A DNA stretch of 64,000 nt from Qiania dongpingensis (GTDB lineage Bacteria > Bacillota > Clostridia > Lachnospirales > Lachnospiraceae). The DNA is taken from NCBI RefSeq assembly GCF_014337195.1, contig NZ_CP060634.1, positions 372,001 through 436,000 of the forward strand, written 5' to 3'. A program made the position numbers and the translations under genes. Below the pieces are notes generated by a model. That model did not search any database. It was not told the origin of the DNA and saw nothing but the letters and a program-made list of their open reading frames with translations. Shown piece by piece: positions 51,168 to 59,599 of this stretch. Position 1 is the stretch's first letter. Each line of letters opens with the position of its first letter.

Positions 51168-52004
51168 TCACAGTACAAAAACATGGAAAAGAGAACCGTT
51201 TTCCAGCCCGTTTTGGATCTGAAAGGCGCAGTCATGACAGAGGGGGCGGAAATAATCCATCATTCCGTCGTTTCCGGCCGCCTTTGCTGTCTGTCTTACA
51301 ATCACAGCCCCTTCTTCTTCGATTTCTTCCAGACTGTATTCTGAGAAATATTCTCTGGCGGCTTCATAATCCACAGGATCCAAAATCAAATCCGCTCCGG
51401 GCCTGCCGGACGCGGTCCGCCCCATCGCATTCAACAGGACTAATTGACATAGATTCCCCATATAAGGCGTCTGATATCGTTCTTCTTCTCTTTTTAACAG
51501 CCCCCAAACCGACGATTCACAAAACTGAGAAAGAAAATCCGACTCCATGGCTGCGTTCTGCAGATATCGATAGATTCTGTCAGCTCCGCAAATCCCGCCG
51601 CAGTCGCGGACAAGCGGATAATCAAGGGTAAGGATATGATCCTGAGGCTTGAACCTTGCGTCATAGTATAAGAAAAACGACGGCATCCCGGCCCGAATCG
51701 TATCGCTATAGTTCCGGCAGCCGTAATCCTTAAATCTGTTCAGCAGGTCATCGTATACGGCTTTCGCCCTGAAAACTTTTTCCACGACTCGTTTATATCC
51801 AATCCGCCAGGCCGTCCCGGCATCTACAGCCTGGCCGGACAACTCCCTCTCACCGTCCGGCATTTCAAACTCCCGAATACAGTAAAGTATGGCTTCCATC
51901 AGCATCTGGGCAGTCTCATAAGACACCGAACTACTCTCTCCCATGGTGTACTTATCCGCCAAAGACGCTGCCAGAGGTAATAGCTCTTCCATCTGGTATT
52001 CCAC
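51168..52004 (-). CDS. Conserved hypothetical protein (DUF6179-like)
   Basis: This 278-residue helical protein starts at a GTG after GAAGGAGGAG. It begins EYQMEELLPLAASLADKYTMGES and contains RFKDYGCRNYSDTIRAGMPSFFLYYDARFKPQDHILTLDYPLV, a conserved-looking core. The last 60 residues hold a YFSEYSLEEIEEEG helix. It lies 25 bases downstream of a partner protein (52030-52569), a pairing I associate with DUF6179/DUF6323 in Lachnospiraceae. No function is known. No membrane segments or catalytic motifs are visible. Confidence 0.7.
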   Translation of the reverse strand: MEYQMEELLPLAASLADKYTMGESSSVSYETAQMLMEAILYCIREFEMPDGERELSGQAVDAGTAWRIGYKRVVEKVFRAKAVYDDLLNRFKDYGCRNYSDTIRAGMPSFFLYYDARFKPQDHILTLDYPLVRDCGGICGADRIYRYLQNAAMESDFLSQFCESSVWGLLKREEERYQTPYMGNLCQLVLLNAMGRTASGRPGADLILDPVDYEAAREYFSEYSLEEIEEEGAVIVRQTAKAAGNDGMMDYFRPLCHDCAFQIQNGLENGSLFHVFVL

Positions 52005-52029
52005 TGAAACTCCTCCTTCCTGGAATCTC

Positions 52030-52569
52030 TCACCAAAAGAGCTCCTTTAAAACCTCCTGATACAAATTCTTATCCCATCTCACTTCTTCGCTGATTTTTT
52101 CATACTCGCCCCTTCCCTCGGAAGCTTTGTATCCGCCGTATCCGGCCCGCACCGCGGCGGCAAACCGCTCCAGGCACGTATCTTCCAGATAATCCAAATC
52201 CCCTGTGCATACCGTTTCAAATTGTTCTTTCATGAAATTCAGCAGTTCGTCGTCACTCAGACGATCCTCTGCAGCCCGTTTGAATTCATAGAACATCTCC
52301 TGCAGGCGTATCAGAGTCTCCAGATACTTCTCCTGATAGATATAATCCGAATCGCAGAATTGATAGATAATCTTATCAAGGATTCCCTTTCCGAATTCCA
52401 CTCTTCCGTACTTTTTCAGGCTCTCATCCCGTTCCTCTGCCAGCTCTCCAGCTTCCTCCCTGGTGAGTGACAGTCCAAACTGTCCCGTTATCTGGTTGCA
52501 GGAAACGAGAACCGTCAGCTCTTCCTCCCGTTTTTTAATACTCCATATCCCATTTTCCATTTTCACCAT
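52030..52569 (-). CDS. Conserved hypothetical protein (DUF6323-like)
   Basis: This 179-residue, acidic, helical protein is upstream partner of the gene at 51168. It contains LVSCNQITGQFGLSLTREEAGELAEERDESLKKYGRVEFGKGILDKIIYQFCDSDYI, matching my recollection of DUF6323, and RLSDDELLNFMKEQFETVCTGDLDYLEDTCLERFA. The ATG follows GGGGGGAAGC. The pair probably works together; the process is unknown. Confidence 0.7.
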   Translation of the reverse strand: MVKMENGIWSIKKREEELTVLVSCNQITGQFGLSLTREEAGELAEERDESLKKYGRVEFGKGILDKIIYQFCDSDYIYQEKYLETLIRLQEMFYEFKRAAEDRLSDDELLNFMKEQFETVCTGDLDYLEDTCLERFAAAVRAGYGGYKASEGRGEYEKISEEVRWDKNLYQEVLKELFW

Positions 52570-52628
52570 GCTTCCCCCCTTCTGTCAGTGATAGCCTATT
52601 ATAGGAGGACCTCCCGGATATTACAAGT

Positions 52629-52657
52629 CTTGAAATAAAGGCAGTTTTGTGGTATTA
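52629..52657 (+). promoter_or_regulatory. Unassigned + strand promoter in the 52.6 kb gap
   Basis: TTGAAA (about 52630-52635), 17-base spacer, TATTAT on the + strand, ten bases ahead of a strong hairpin. There is no + strand gene downstream. Confidence 0.4.
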
Positions 52658-52666
52658 TAAAACCAG

Positions 52667-52702
52667 AAAAGAGATAGGGTCAAAAGGCCCTATCTCTTTT
52701 TT
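52667..52702. terminator. Hairpin terminator downstream of the XRE membrane regulator
   Basis: AAAAGAGATAGGG pairs with CCCTATCTCTTTT. The U-tract is TTTTTT on the + strand and TTTTC on the - strand, where it follows the gene at 52731. Confidence 0.75.
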
Positions 52703-52730
52703 CGTCATCTCAGCACCGCATAACGCACTC

Positions 52731-53774
52731 TTAACCGATTTCTTTTCTCTCCTGCTTCCGTATGCTCAAAATGATGCCTCCCACGGCAAACAGCACTGCC
52801 ATGCCGGAAAATGCCAGGATGATGACAAGATTGATGTTTCCGCTCTGGTACTCAAAGCTCCAATCGGAAAGCCTGATCGGCGGCAGGGAAAACGCCTTAT
52901 GATCGAGTACCACTTCCATGACGCTGTTGAGAAAAAATTCATAAATTCCCATAAGGAACAGGCAGATTGATGTTTTGAACAAACCGTTGATCTTCGTATA
53001 CCGTATTACAAGCATCATGATCCAGAACGGAGCCACGCCGATAATTATGGCCGGCAGGCCTTCCTGGAAAAACAGGCTGCGGCTGCCCGTGTAGATAAGA
53101 GCCGACGCGACCAGTAAGATCAACAGGAGCGTATCCACAGCAAAACAGATCAGCACCTTATGTCCATAGGCCCTTTCCGGAAGCGGGAGATCCCGGATGA
53201 AAAGCGGAAGAAATACCACCGAAGCGCCAAAAAGCAGAGAGATAAAGGTGATTCCAAACCAATTTCCTCCCGTATAAATACAGCAGACAAAAAGCAGCAG
53301 GTTCAGAGACAGGAAAAAGGCTGCAAAGGTCAGAACCCCCCGGTTCTGCTTTTTCAAAAGGACCGGCAGAACAGTCAGTGAAAATGCCAAAAGCTCTGCT
53401 GCCAATACAATGAAAAACCAGGTCAGCGCGTGATTCACCGCCAGGTTCACGATGAAGCAGCTTATCAGGCCCGCCCCATAAAGTACATAAAATACAATAG
53501 AATAAGTCTTTATCAGACTCCTGAAATTTTTTGCCTGGCGTTCCATTTCCTTCTGCCCGGTATCTTCACTGGATGTAATCAGTTCATGCTCCGTGATCTC
53601 CAATACCTCACATAAAGAAGATACCAGGGAAATATCCGGATAGGAAATTCCCCTTTCCCATTTTGATACAGCCGATTCTGTCACAAACAGCCTTTCTGCC
53701 AGCTCCTTCTGCGTCAGGTTTTTTTCCTTCCGCTTCCTCATCACAAATTTTCCAAACGTTATTTTTTCTTCCAT
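52731..53774 (-). CDS. XRE-family regulator with C-terminal membrane domain
   Basis: This 347-residue protein has an N-terminal HTH (FGKFVMRKRKEKNLTQKELAERLFVTESAVSKWERGISYPDISLVSSLCEVLEITEHEL, residues ~7-65). Seven to eight membrane helices follow from residue 90. The layout is of membrane-tethered regulators frequent in Clostridia. It resembles the protein at 60318 in its HTH (VTESAVSKWERGISYPD versus VTDKAISKWERGLSCPD) and in having a membrane tail, so they are related. The signal is unknown. Confidence 0.87.
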   Translation of the reverse strand: MEEKITFGKFVMRKRKEKNLTQKELAERLFVTESAVSKWERGISYPDISLVSSLCEVLEITEHELITSSEDTGQKEMERQAKNFRSLIKTYSIVFYVLYGAGLISCFIVNLAVNHALTWFFIVLAAELLAFSLTVLPVLLKKQNRGVLTFAAFFLSLNLLLFVCCIYTGGNWFGITFISLLFGASVVFLPLFIRDLPLPERAYGHKVLICFAVDTLLLILLVASALIYTGSRSLFFQEGLPAIIIGVAPFWIMMLVIRYTKINGLFKTSICLFLMGIYEFFLNSVMEVVLDHKAFSLPPIRLSDWSFEYQSGNINLVIILAFSGMAVLFAVGGIILSIRKQERKEIG

Positions 53775-53885
53775 GAACGGTTCCTCCTCAAAGTGTTAAA
53801 GAAGTTATACTCATTCGCTGTCGGATTGTCAACAAATTCGGAGGAAATCACCGCTCGACTGTCAAGCCAGCCTATATTTACGGGC

Positions 53886-54536
53886 TTATTTGATGATCAG
53901 CCCCATCCGCTTCGCTAGCTCGGCGGCCTGGAAAACGTCCACTACGGCTCCGCGCAGCTCTGAATTGTCTTCCGACAGCACGAGACCGTTTATGATGCTG
54001 TCCGTAAAATCCATTCCTCTCAACGATGTCTTAAAAAAACTGGCGTTGACCAGCTCCGCCCGTTTCCAAGTCACCTGTCTGCATTTACACTGCGTCAAAT
54101 TGCTGCTGTTTAGCCTGGTATCCTCAATCACGATTTTTTCCAGCCGCGCCCCGTCAAAATTCACATAGTCCAGATTGCAGTCTTTCACTGTGACATTTTT
54201 CATCGTGACGCTGGAAAACTTCGCACCAACTCCTTTGCAGGAGGTGAAATGAACCCGTTCAAAATATCCTCCGCTCCAGTCGCATCCAGAAAAATCGCAG
54301 GACTGAAATATGACGTCCGTGAATCCTCCCCTTTCAAAGGAGCTCTCCCAGAAACGGCAGTTTTCAAATTTCACCGCGGAAACCAGAAGATGAAGAAACA
54401 TCCCGCCGTCTGATGCCGCGTCCCTGATCATCTTATCCTGAATTCGTTCTTCCTCTGCCGCCGCTTTTGAAAGAAATTCAGCGCCGTCCAGTACGATGTC
54501 AAGTTCCTCCGGCATGACCGGTTCTATCTGCTTCAT
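53886..54536 (-). CDS. Pentapeptide repeat protein
   Basis: This 216-residue protein has a right-handed quadrilateral beta-helix of pentapeptide repeats, roughly residues 60-195: FENCRFWESSFERGGFTDVIF, FSGCDWSG, VKDCNLDYVNFDGARLEKIV, TRLNSSNLTQCKCRQVTW and ASFFKTSLRGMDFTDSIING. Its ATG overlaps the upstream ATPase stop by four bases (ATGA). Pentapeptide proteins can mimic DNA or act as scaffolds; the role here is unknown. Coupling to an ATPase suggests a two-part system (inference). Confidence 0.88.
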   Translation of the reverse strand: MKQIEPVMPEELDIVLDGAEFLSKAAAEEERIQDKMIRDAASDGGMFLHLLVSAVKFENCRFWESSFERGGFTDVIFQSCDFSGCDWSGGYFERVHFTSCKGVGAKFSSVTMKNVTVKDCNLDYVNFDGARLEKIVIEDTRLNSSNLTQCKCRQVTWKRAELVNASFFKTSLRGMDFTDSIINGLVLSEDNSELRGAVVDVFQAAELAKRMGLIIK

Positions 54537-55411
54537 ATATTTCTTTCCTTCCTGAACTCGTTCCTGTGCGCTTCAAAAAACTCATAATAAGCTTTTACAT
54601 TCTTAAGTTCTGTCCACCGCTTTACTTTTACTGGTTTTTCATCCAGATCATATATCTTCGCCCCGCGCATGGACAGCAAAAACGGAGAATGAGTAGACAA
54701 GATGAACTGGCACTGAAAAAAACGCGCAGAGTCCTCCAGAAATGCCATCAGTTCCATCTGCCTCTCTGGAGAAAGGCTGTTTTCCGGCTCATCCAGAATA
54801 TAAAGCCCATTTTTTTCTATCTTCTCCGTGAAATACCGAAAAGCGCTTTCCCCGTTGGAATATTCCCGGACATTGTCCATCAGCTGTTTTCGGACAAATA
54901 TCGACTGGGATCTGCTCCTTGACAGGTTCACTTTTCTCAGCTTCTCATAGTCCTCCAGTGAATGGAACTGGAAATCCGAATATTTCGATTCCAGATACTC
55001 TTTAAATAAGTCCTCCCGCTTTTGATGGATTCCCTCATTCAGATTCCTGATATTCAGCATATAATCAAACACGTCGTCGCTGGTGATTATCCTTAAGTTT
55101 TCCGGCGGTTCTGAGATCCGTTCCATTTCACACAAATTTATGTAATCCGGATAAAAATTTGATTTATTATAAGCTGCTTCCCGTACCGCCCCCACTTTGT
55201 CCGCGACAATATTAAGAGCCGTCGATTTTCCGGAACCGTTTCCTCCATACAGAATCGTGACCGGTTCAAACTCTATTTTTTCCAAACCCCGCTGTGACAA
55301 AACCTGAAACGGATAAAAAGAATTGTAACAGCTCCTCCGAACGCCCATGAAAAACCTCCATTCCATACCTTCGCTGGGAAACTGGAACGATTTTAAATAG
55401 GTAATGCTCAT
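54533..55411 (-). CDS. ABC/SMC-like AAA ATPase
   Basis: This 292-residue protein has Walker A in LYGGNGSGKSTALNIVADK (GGNGSGKS at 56-63), the ABC signature-like YSNGESAFRYF, Walker B LYILDEPENSLSPERQMELM and a switch His in FILSTHSPFLLSM. It is a soluble, compact member of the family with no nuclease or toprim domain visible. It is coupled by a four-base overlap to a pentapeptide repeat protein. Such ATPases appear both in housekeeping and defence settings. The role here is not known. Confidence 0.87.
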   Translation of the reverse strand: MSITYLKSFQFPSEGMEWRFFMGVRRSCYNSFYPFQVLSQRGLEKIEFEPVTILYGGNGSGKSTALNIVADKVGAVREAAYNKSNFYPDYINLCEMERISEPPENLRIITSDDVFDYMLNIRNLNEGIHQKREDLFKEYLESKYSDFQFHSLEDYEKLRKVNLSRSRSQSIFVRKQLMDNVREYSNGESAFRYFTEKIEKNGLYILDEPENSLSPERQMELMAFLEDSARFFQCQFILSTHSPFLLSMRGAKIYDLDEKPVKVKRWTELKNVKAYYEFFEAHRNEFRKERNI

Positions 55412-55466
55412 ATCGCGTCATCCTTTTCTCTGGTATTTTCGGTATATCCTGCCAAGCAGTTTTTGT

Positions 55467-56516
55467 TCACGCCTTAATCGCCCATCTCATTTTCGTTGAA
55501 TGAGCCCTGCTGTTTCTCAGACATTCTTCCGCCGACGGCCGGATGACTTCATTGGAGACTTCACGGTAAACCCCCTTCTTCTGAAAAGCTTTAAAGGATT
55601 TTTTCACAAGCCGGTCCTCCCCTGAATGAAAGGTCAATATGGCGGCTCGTCCGCCTGGCGCCAACGCGTCCGGCAGCTTTTCCAAAAATTCATACAGCGC
55701 TTCATATTCGTGATTCACGTCAATTCGAAGGGCTTGGAAGGTCCTTTGGCAGGATTTTTTTACAGTCTCTTTCCTCTTTTCCGCCGGTATGAATGCCAGC
55801 GCTTCTTCAATGATCTGGCGAAGCTCCGTGGTCGTAGAAATTTCCAATCCGGTTCTTTTCTTTTCCCAAACCGCTTTCGCTATTTCCTCTGCATAGGGCT
55901 CGTCCGCATTTTCAATCAGCATACCTTCCAGTTCCTCTCGGGAAATCTTCTTTATCCTTTCTGCGGCAGTGACGCCCTTTTCCGGATTCAGTCTCAGATC
56001 CAGAGGGCCTTCATATTTATAAGAGAACCCTCTGTCCGGGTTGTCTATCTGCATGGAAGAAACCCCCAGATCGGCCAATATAAAATCAAAAGGCCCTGAC
56101 TCTGCGGCAATTTCATCCAGCCTGGCAAAATTCATATTCCGAATGGTCAGGATATCCGGTCCGTAGCCCAGGAGTTCCAGACGTTTCCTGGTCTTTTCCG
56201 ATTCGCCTTTGTCTATATCCAAAGCGTACAGATGCCCTTCCCTCTCCAGACATTTTAACATCTCCTGTGCATGCCCTCCGTACCCCAGCGTAGCGTCCAG
56301 TCCGGTCTGTCCCGGCCTGATCTGCAGGAATTCTAATATCTCCTTAACACATATGGAAATGTGCATGCCGGCCGGCGTGCTCCCTTTCTGAATCACCTTT
56401 GCTATGGTATCTGCGTATTTTTCCGGCTGAAGCTCTTTATATTTCTCTTTATAGGTTCTGGGATGAGTCCCCCGATACCGGGGACGCCTTACGTGTTTTC
56501 CCGCCTGGTCTTCCAT
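55467..56516 (-). CDS. RsmH-family 16S rRNA (cytosine(1402)-N4)-methyltransferase outside the division cluster
   Basis: RsmH enzymes N4-methylate C1402 of 16S rRNA using SAM. This 349-residue protein has the family motifs GLDATLGYGGHAQEMLK (SAM loop), ILADLGVSSMQIDNPDRGFSYKYEGPLDLRLNP, CQRTFQALRIDVNHEYEALY and LTFHSGEDRLVKKSF. It has a ~45-residue basic N-terminal extension (KHVRRPRYRGTHPRTYKEKYKELQPEKY). The usual neighbours mraZ and ftsL are absent, so this may be a second, diverged copy. The target need not be C1402. Confidence 0.85.
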   Translation of the reverse strand: MEDQAGKHVRRPRYRGTHPRTYKEKYKELQPEKYADTIAKVIQKGSTPAGMHISICVKEILEFLQIRPGQTGLDATLGYGGHAQEMLKCLEREGHLYALDIDKGESEKTRKRLELLGYGPDILTIRNMNFARLDEIAAESGPFDFILADLGVSSMQIDNPDRGFSYKYEGPLDLRLNPEKGVTAAERIKKISREELEGMLIENADEPYAEEIAKAVWEKKRTGLEISTTTELRQIIEEALAFIPAEKRKETVKKSCQRTFQALRIDVNHEYEALYEFLEKLPDALAPGGRAAILTFHSGEDRLVKKSFKAFQKKGVYREVSNEVIRPSAEECLRNSRAHSTKMRWAIKA

Positions 56517-56564
56517 ATTATTTTACCTTTCATTCTGGCATGTCTTTTGTGCACGCCATTTCAT

Positions 56565-57356
56565 CTATATCCAGAGAATATCTGCTTTTCTTCTAGGAGC
56601 TGTCCTCCTGTACCGGACATTTGGATATCCAAGCAGCATACAGCAGGCCACCGGCATTCCTTCAATACCGAGCCAAGCCTTTAAAGATACTCCCGCTTCC
56701 AGCACGCGCATCATGTAGCCGCTGTACAGCGCTCCGGCCCCTTCCGCGGCGGCCATGTTTTCAATATTCGCGGCAGCCAGTCCGCCATCCAGAGGATTTG
56801 GGGCGGCAATGACAAGAAAAGAGGGCGTATTAAAAAAGAAGGTGTCCTCATCGGGATTCCTTTGGTACTTCCTGTAGAACAGCTCAAACGCCCGGGCATA
56901 ATCGGGAGCAGCTTCTTTGAGTTTCCCTATGATATCCGGCATTTCCTTCCACACAAGCTCCTTAAACTCCGGCAGGCGGTCCTGAACGAATACAAAACGG
57001 CAGGCCTGCTGGTTCTTCGCCGTAGCCGTATAGCGCCCGGCATCCAGTATCCTCTGAACCTTATCTCTTTCCAGCGGAATGTCTTTATAATTCCGGATGC
57101 TCCTCCGGAATTTCACTGCATGAAGGTACTGCACAGGATCTATGGCAAAAGTACTTCTTTCATACGCTTCTACTTCCTCCATATCGTACTCCGGTATCGC
57201 AACCGCATTAACCGGACATATAGCCACACAATGACCGCATTGGATACAGGGCCGGATGACCTCTGCTCTTTCATCCGTCATCCTCAGCGCATTTCCCGGG
57301 CAATCCCTGACACATGCCCCGCAGCCGATACAAGTTTCCTTCTTTATCTCAACCAT
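56565..57356 (-). CDS. Nitroreductase family protein with N-terminal 2x[4Fe-4S] ferredoxin domain
   Basis: From the ATG at 57356 (AAAGGAGAG upstream) this protein has 263 residues. Residues 1-60 hold two cluster motifs, CIGCGACVRDCP and CIQCGHCVAICP. The FMN-binding nitroreductase domain then starts at about 85 with FRRSIRNYKDIPLERDKVQRILDAGRYTATAKNQQACRF. Fe-S/flavin fusions of this type couple ferredoxin electrons to reduction of an unknown substrate, common in anaerobes. It begins 17 bases after rfbD stops. Confidence 0.9.
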   Translation of the reverse strand: MVEIKKETCIGCGACVRDCPGNALRMTDERAEVIRPCIQCGHCVAICPVNAVAIPEYDMEEVEAYERSTFAIDPVQYLHAVKFRRSIRNYKDIPLERDKVQRILDAGRYTATAKNQQACRFVFVQDRLPEFKELVWKEMPDIIGKLKEAAPDYARAFELFYRKYQRNPDEDTFFFNTPSFLVIAAPNPLDGGLAAANIENMAAAEGAGALYSGYMMRVLEAGVSLKAWLGIEGMPVACCMLLGYPNVRYRRTAPRRKADILWI

Positions 57357-57372
57357 ATGTACTCTCCTTTGA

Positions 57373-58221
57373 TCAGGCCTCATTGTATTCCTTCAAGAAT
57401 CTCTTAAGTGCATCTTCCCAGCTGGGCAGCCTCTCAAAACCGTTTTCTGACAATTTACTCTTATCCAGCCTGCTGTTTAAAGGCCTTTTTGCCTTTGCTC
57501 CATATTCTTCGCTGGTAACGGGGACGACCTTTATCTCTTTTCCCAGTTGTTTAAACACTTCACACGCAAATTCATACCAGGAGCAATACCCTTCATTTGC
57601 CACATGATATATTCCGTACTTTTCCGTCCGTATGATTTCAGCCATAGTCTTGGCTATGTCCACAGTATATGTGGGCGTCCCTATCTGATCTGAGACAACC
57701 TTGATCTCAGGACTCGTTTCCGCAAGCTTTAATATCGCTTTGATGAAATTCCTCCCGTTCATACCGTATATCCAGGATATCCTCACGATAAAATACCTGG
57801 AAAGAGCCTTTTCCACTTCCAGCTCACCCAGATATTTGCTTCTTCCATAAACGCTGACCGGGCACCGTTCATCATCTGTTTTCCAGGGAGATGTACCGCC
57901 TCCCTCAAAGACATAATCGGTGCTTACATACATCAGCTTAAGATTCTCTTTTTTGCAGACTGATACAATATTCCTCGTTCCATCTACATTTATGGCGCTG
58001 CACTTATCCGCCTCCGTTTCCGCCTTATCAACTGCCGTGTAGCCGGCACAATGTATAACGGCGTCCGGCTTCTCGGCCCGAACTGTCTTTTCCACTTCCT
58101 TCAGGTCCGTTATGTCACAGTCCGCCGATCCTATTCCCTTTGCCTCAATCTTCTGTTTTTTCAGCTCTTTCATGATATCATGGCCCAATTGGCCGGTAGC
58201 CCCAGTAACCAAAACTTTCAT
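57373..58221 (-). CDS. rfbD: dTDP-4-dehydrorhamnose reductase
   Basis: RfbD reduces dTDP-4-dehydrorhamnose to dTDP-L-rhamnose for surface polysaccharide. The 282-residue short-chain dehydrogenase has the NAD(P) motif VTGATGQLGHDIMKEL, the FSTDYVFEGG-like YVSTDYVFEGGGTSPW and the catalytic YxxxK in VYGRSKYLGELE. Other rml genes (rmlA, B, C) are not in the window. It is separated by 87 bases from the SHOCT-like cluster. Confidence 0.9.
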   Translation of the reverse strand: MKVLVTGATGQLGHDIMKELKKQKIEAKGIGSADCDITDLKEVEKTVRAEKPDAVIHCAGYTAVDKAETEADKCSAINVDGTRNIVSVCKKENLKLMYVSTDYVFEGGGTSPWKTDDERCPVSVYGRSKYLGELEVEKALSRYFIVRISWIYGMNGRNFIKAILKLAETSPEIKVVSDQIGTPTYTVDIAKTMAEIIRTEKYGIYHVANEGYCSWYEFACEVFKQLGKEIKVVPVTSEEYGAKAKRPLNSRLDKSKLSENGFERLPSWEDALKRFLKEYNEA

Positions 58222-58307
58222 ATGATGTCTCCTCGCGCTATAATCACAAGACTCCCGGAACTCATTTCGTCCCTTTATCCCTATTATAACTCAACAGAGC
58301 CAGAAAG

Positions 58308-58571
58308 CTATAATTTTATGGAGACGAACGTACCGTCTGCCGCCTCCACATGGATGATCTCCAGCCTTTTATTCTCCTTCAGGATATCCAGGCATTCCCG
58401 CGATATCATGATGATATTCTCTTTTGTGATCAGGCTGTTATAAGGCTCAGGTGTATTCACCCTCATTTCCTCAAATACTTTGGCGGGAATCAGCCTTATG
58501 ACAAACCCGATCATGGAGACAGGCACCGGCAGAAAAAAACGCATATCCTTCGTCCTGATTTTCACTCTCAT
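58308..58571 (-). CDS. Small hypothetical protein sharing the C-terminal motif of its SHOCT-like neighbour
   Basis: This 87-residue protein has GGGGAAAACT before its ATG. A short hydrophobic stretch (FFLPVPVSMIGFVIRLIP) lies near residues 12-28. It ends IIHVEAADGTFVSIKL, repeating the FVSVEAADGTTVRVFVD ending of the protein just upstream, and both have an ECLD just before. It is the last gene of a three-gene cluster with DUF2089; function unknown. Confidence 0.75.
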   Translation of the reverse strand: MRVKIRTKDMRFFLPVPVSMIGFVIRLIPAKVFEEMRVNTPEPYNSLITKENIIMISRECLDILKENKRLEIIHVEAADGTFVSIKL

Positions 58572-58580
58572 AGTTTTCCC

Positions 58581-58967
58581 CTACTTGTCAACAAATACCC
58601 TCACCGTTGTTCCGTCTGCCGCTTCCACGCTGACAAAATCTCCTTCAATCTCGTCGTCCAGACACTCTGAAATGGCGTCCATCATACTGGAGAGGTCAAC
58701 ACCTTGCAGATCCTTTTCCGGTATGGGGAGCTTCCCCGTCACTTTCAAAATCTTTTTGATGGCGCCTACCGGAAACTGTACTCTCACCTTGTCCCCGGAA
58801 GTACTGTCTACAATCACCCGAAACATTTTTTTGTCATAGCTGCTCTTTATGATCTGAGTCTGCTGTACCGGCATATCTGCGTTTATGGCGGACAAAAGCT
58901 CTGCTCCCTGTTCCGCCGTTATCGTTCCTTCTTCAACCATTTTTAAAATCCTCAATGTCTCATCCAT
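58581..58967 (-). CDS. SHOCT-like domain protein
   Basis: This 128-residue protein from the ATG at 58967 (AGGAGA seven bases upstream) starts with a SHOCT-like helical hairpin: LRILKMVEEGTITAEQGAELLSAI. A beta-rich region follows (MFRVIVDSTSGDKVRVQFPVGAIKKILKVTG), ending VSVEAADGTTVRVFVD. It resembles the YvlB/LiaX-type small regulators of membrane stress (pattern recognition). Ten bases separate it from the next gene and 20 from DUF2089. Confidence 0.8.
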   Translation of the reverse strand: MDETLRILKMVEEGTITAEQGAELLSAINADMPVQQTQIIKSSYDKKMFRVIVDSTSGDKVRVQFPVGAIKKILKVTGKLPIPEKDLQGVDLSSMMDAISECLDDEIEGDFVSVEAADGTTVRVFVDK

Positions 58968-58987
58968 AATCATTCTCCTTTTTCCTA

Positions 58988-59347
58988 TTATTTAAGCTGC
59001 GCGATGGCCTGCTCCGCCGTTATCTCTCCGTTTTCCAAGGCTTTCAGGATTTCCTCTTTCTTAGCTGTCTGCGCCTCTCCCCCTGTCTCATAGCCAAGCT
59101 TCTTGATCACGGCATCCAGTTTTGAGCGGACCGTCGGATAAGATATCCCAAGTTCCTTCTCCACCTCTTTGATATTTCCTCTGCACCGGATAAACGTCTC
59201 TGTAAAATACAATTCCTCGTCTGAAAGATAATCAAATTTGCTGAGCTGAAAACTGTTTTCAATTACCGTGTCGCAGGAATCGCACTTAAGCCTCGCCACT
59301 GTAAGCTCACTGCTGCATACTGGGCAGCGGCTGATGACTTTTTTCAT
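58988..59347 (-). CDS. DUF2089 family zinc-ribbon/HTH protein
   Basis: From the ATG at 59347 (GGAAGGATGGC upstream) this protein has 119 residues. An N-terminal zinc ribbon (CPVCSSELTVARLKCDSCDTVIE) is followed by an HTH (LSDEELYFTETFIRCRGNIKEVEKELGISYPTVRSKLDAVIKKLGYE) and a SHOCT-like C-terminal tail (EEILKALENGEITAEQAIAQL). It is the first gene of the SHOCT cluster with its own promoter. In Firmicutes this family is linked to genes for membrane-stress proteins; DNA binding is inferred from the HTH. Confidence 0.9.
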   Translation of the reverse strand: MKKVISRCPVCSSELTVARLKCDSCDTVIENSFQLSKFDYLSDEELYFTETFIRCRGNIKEVEKELGISYPTVRSKLDAVIKKLGYETGGEAQTAKKEEILKALENGEITAEQAIAQLK

Positions 59348-59382
59348 GCCATCCTTCCTTTCTGTTTTGTTTTGATACAACA

Positions 59383-59411
59383 AATATAATACTATTCTTC
59401 AAACATGTCAA
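59383..59411 (-). promoter_or_regulatory. Sigma-A promoter of the DUF2089/SHOCT cluster
   Basis: Minus strand TTGACA (59411-59406), 17-base spacer, TATATT (59388-59383), 36 bases before the start. The upstream 150 bases are very AT-rich. Confidence 0.75.
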
Positions 59412-59599
59412 TATGTATATTAATATTTTTAATTTAAATATTGATTTATTTAATTCTCAATTAAATATTTAATACGATAGTTCTCTTCTAAAAAAAAGGT
59501 GTCCCTTTGCATGTCGACCTTTGTCATTTCAGTAGACTCTGTATTGAAGCGGCGGTATAATACTTTTGTATATTACAACGTTAATTTTGAGGTGAGACT

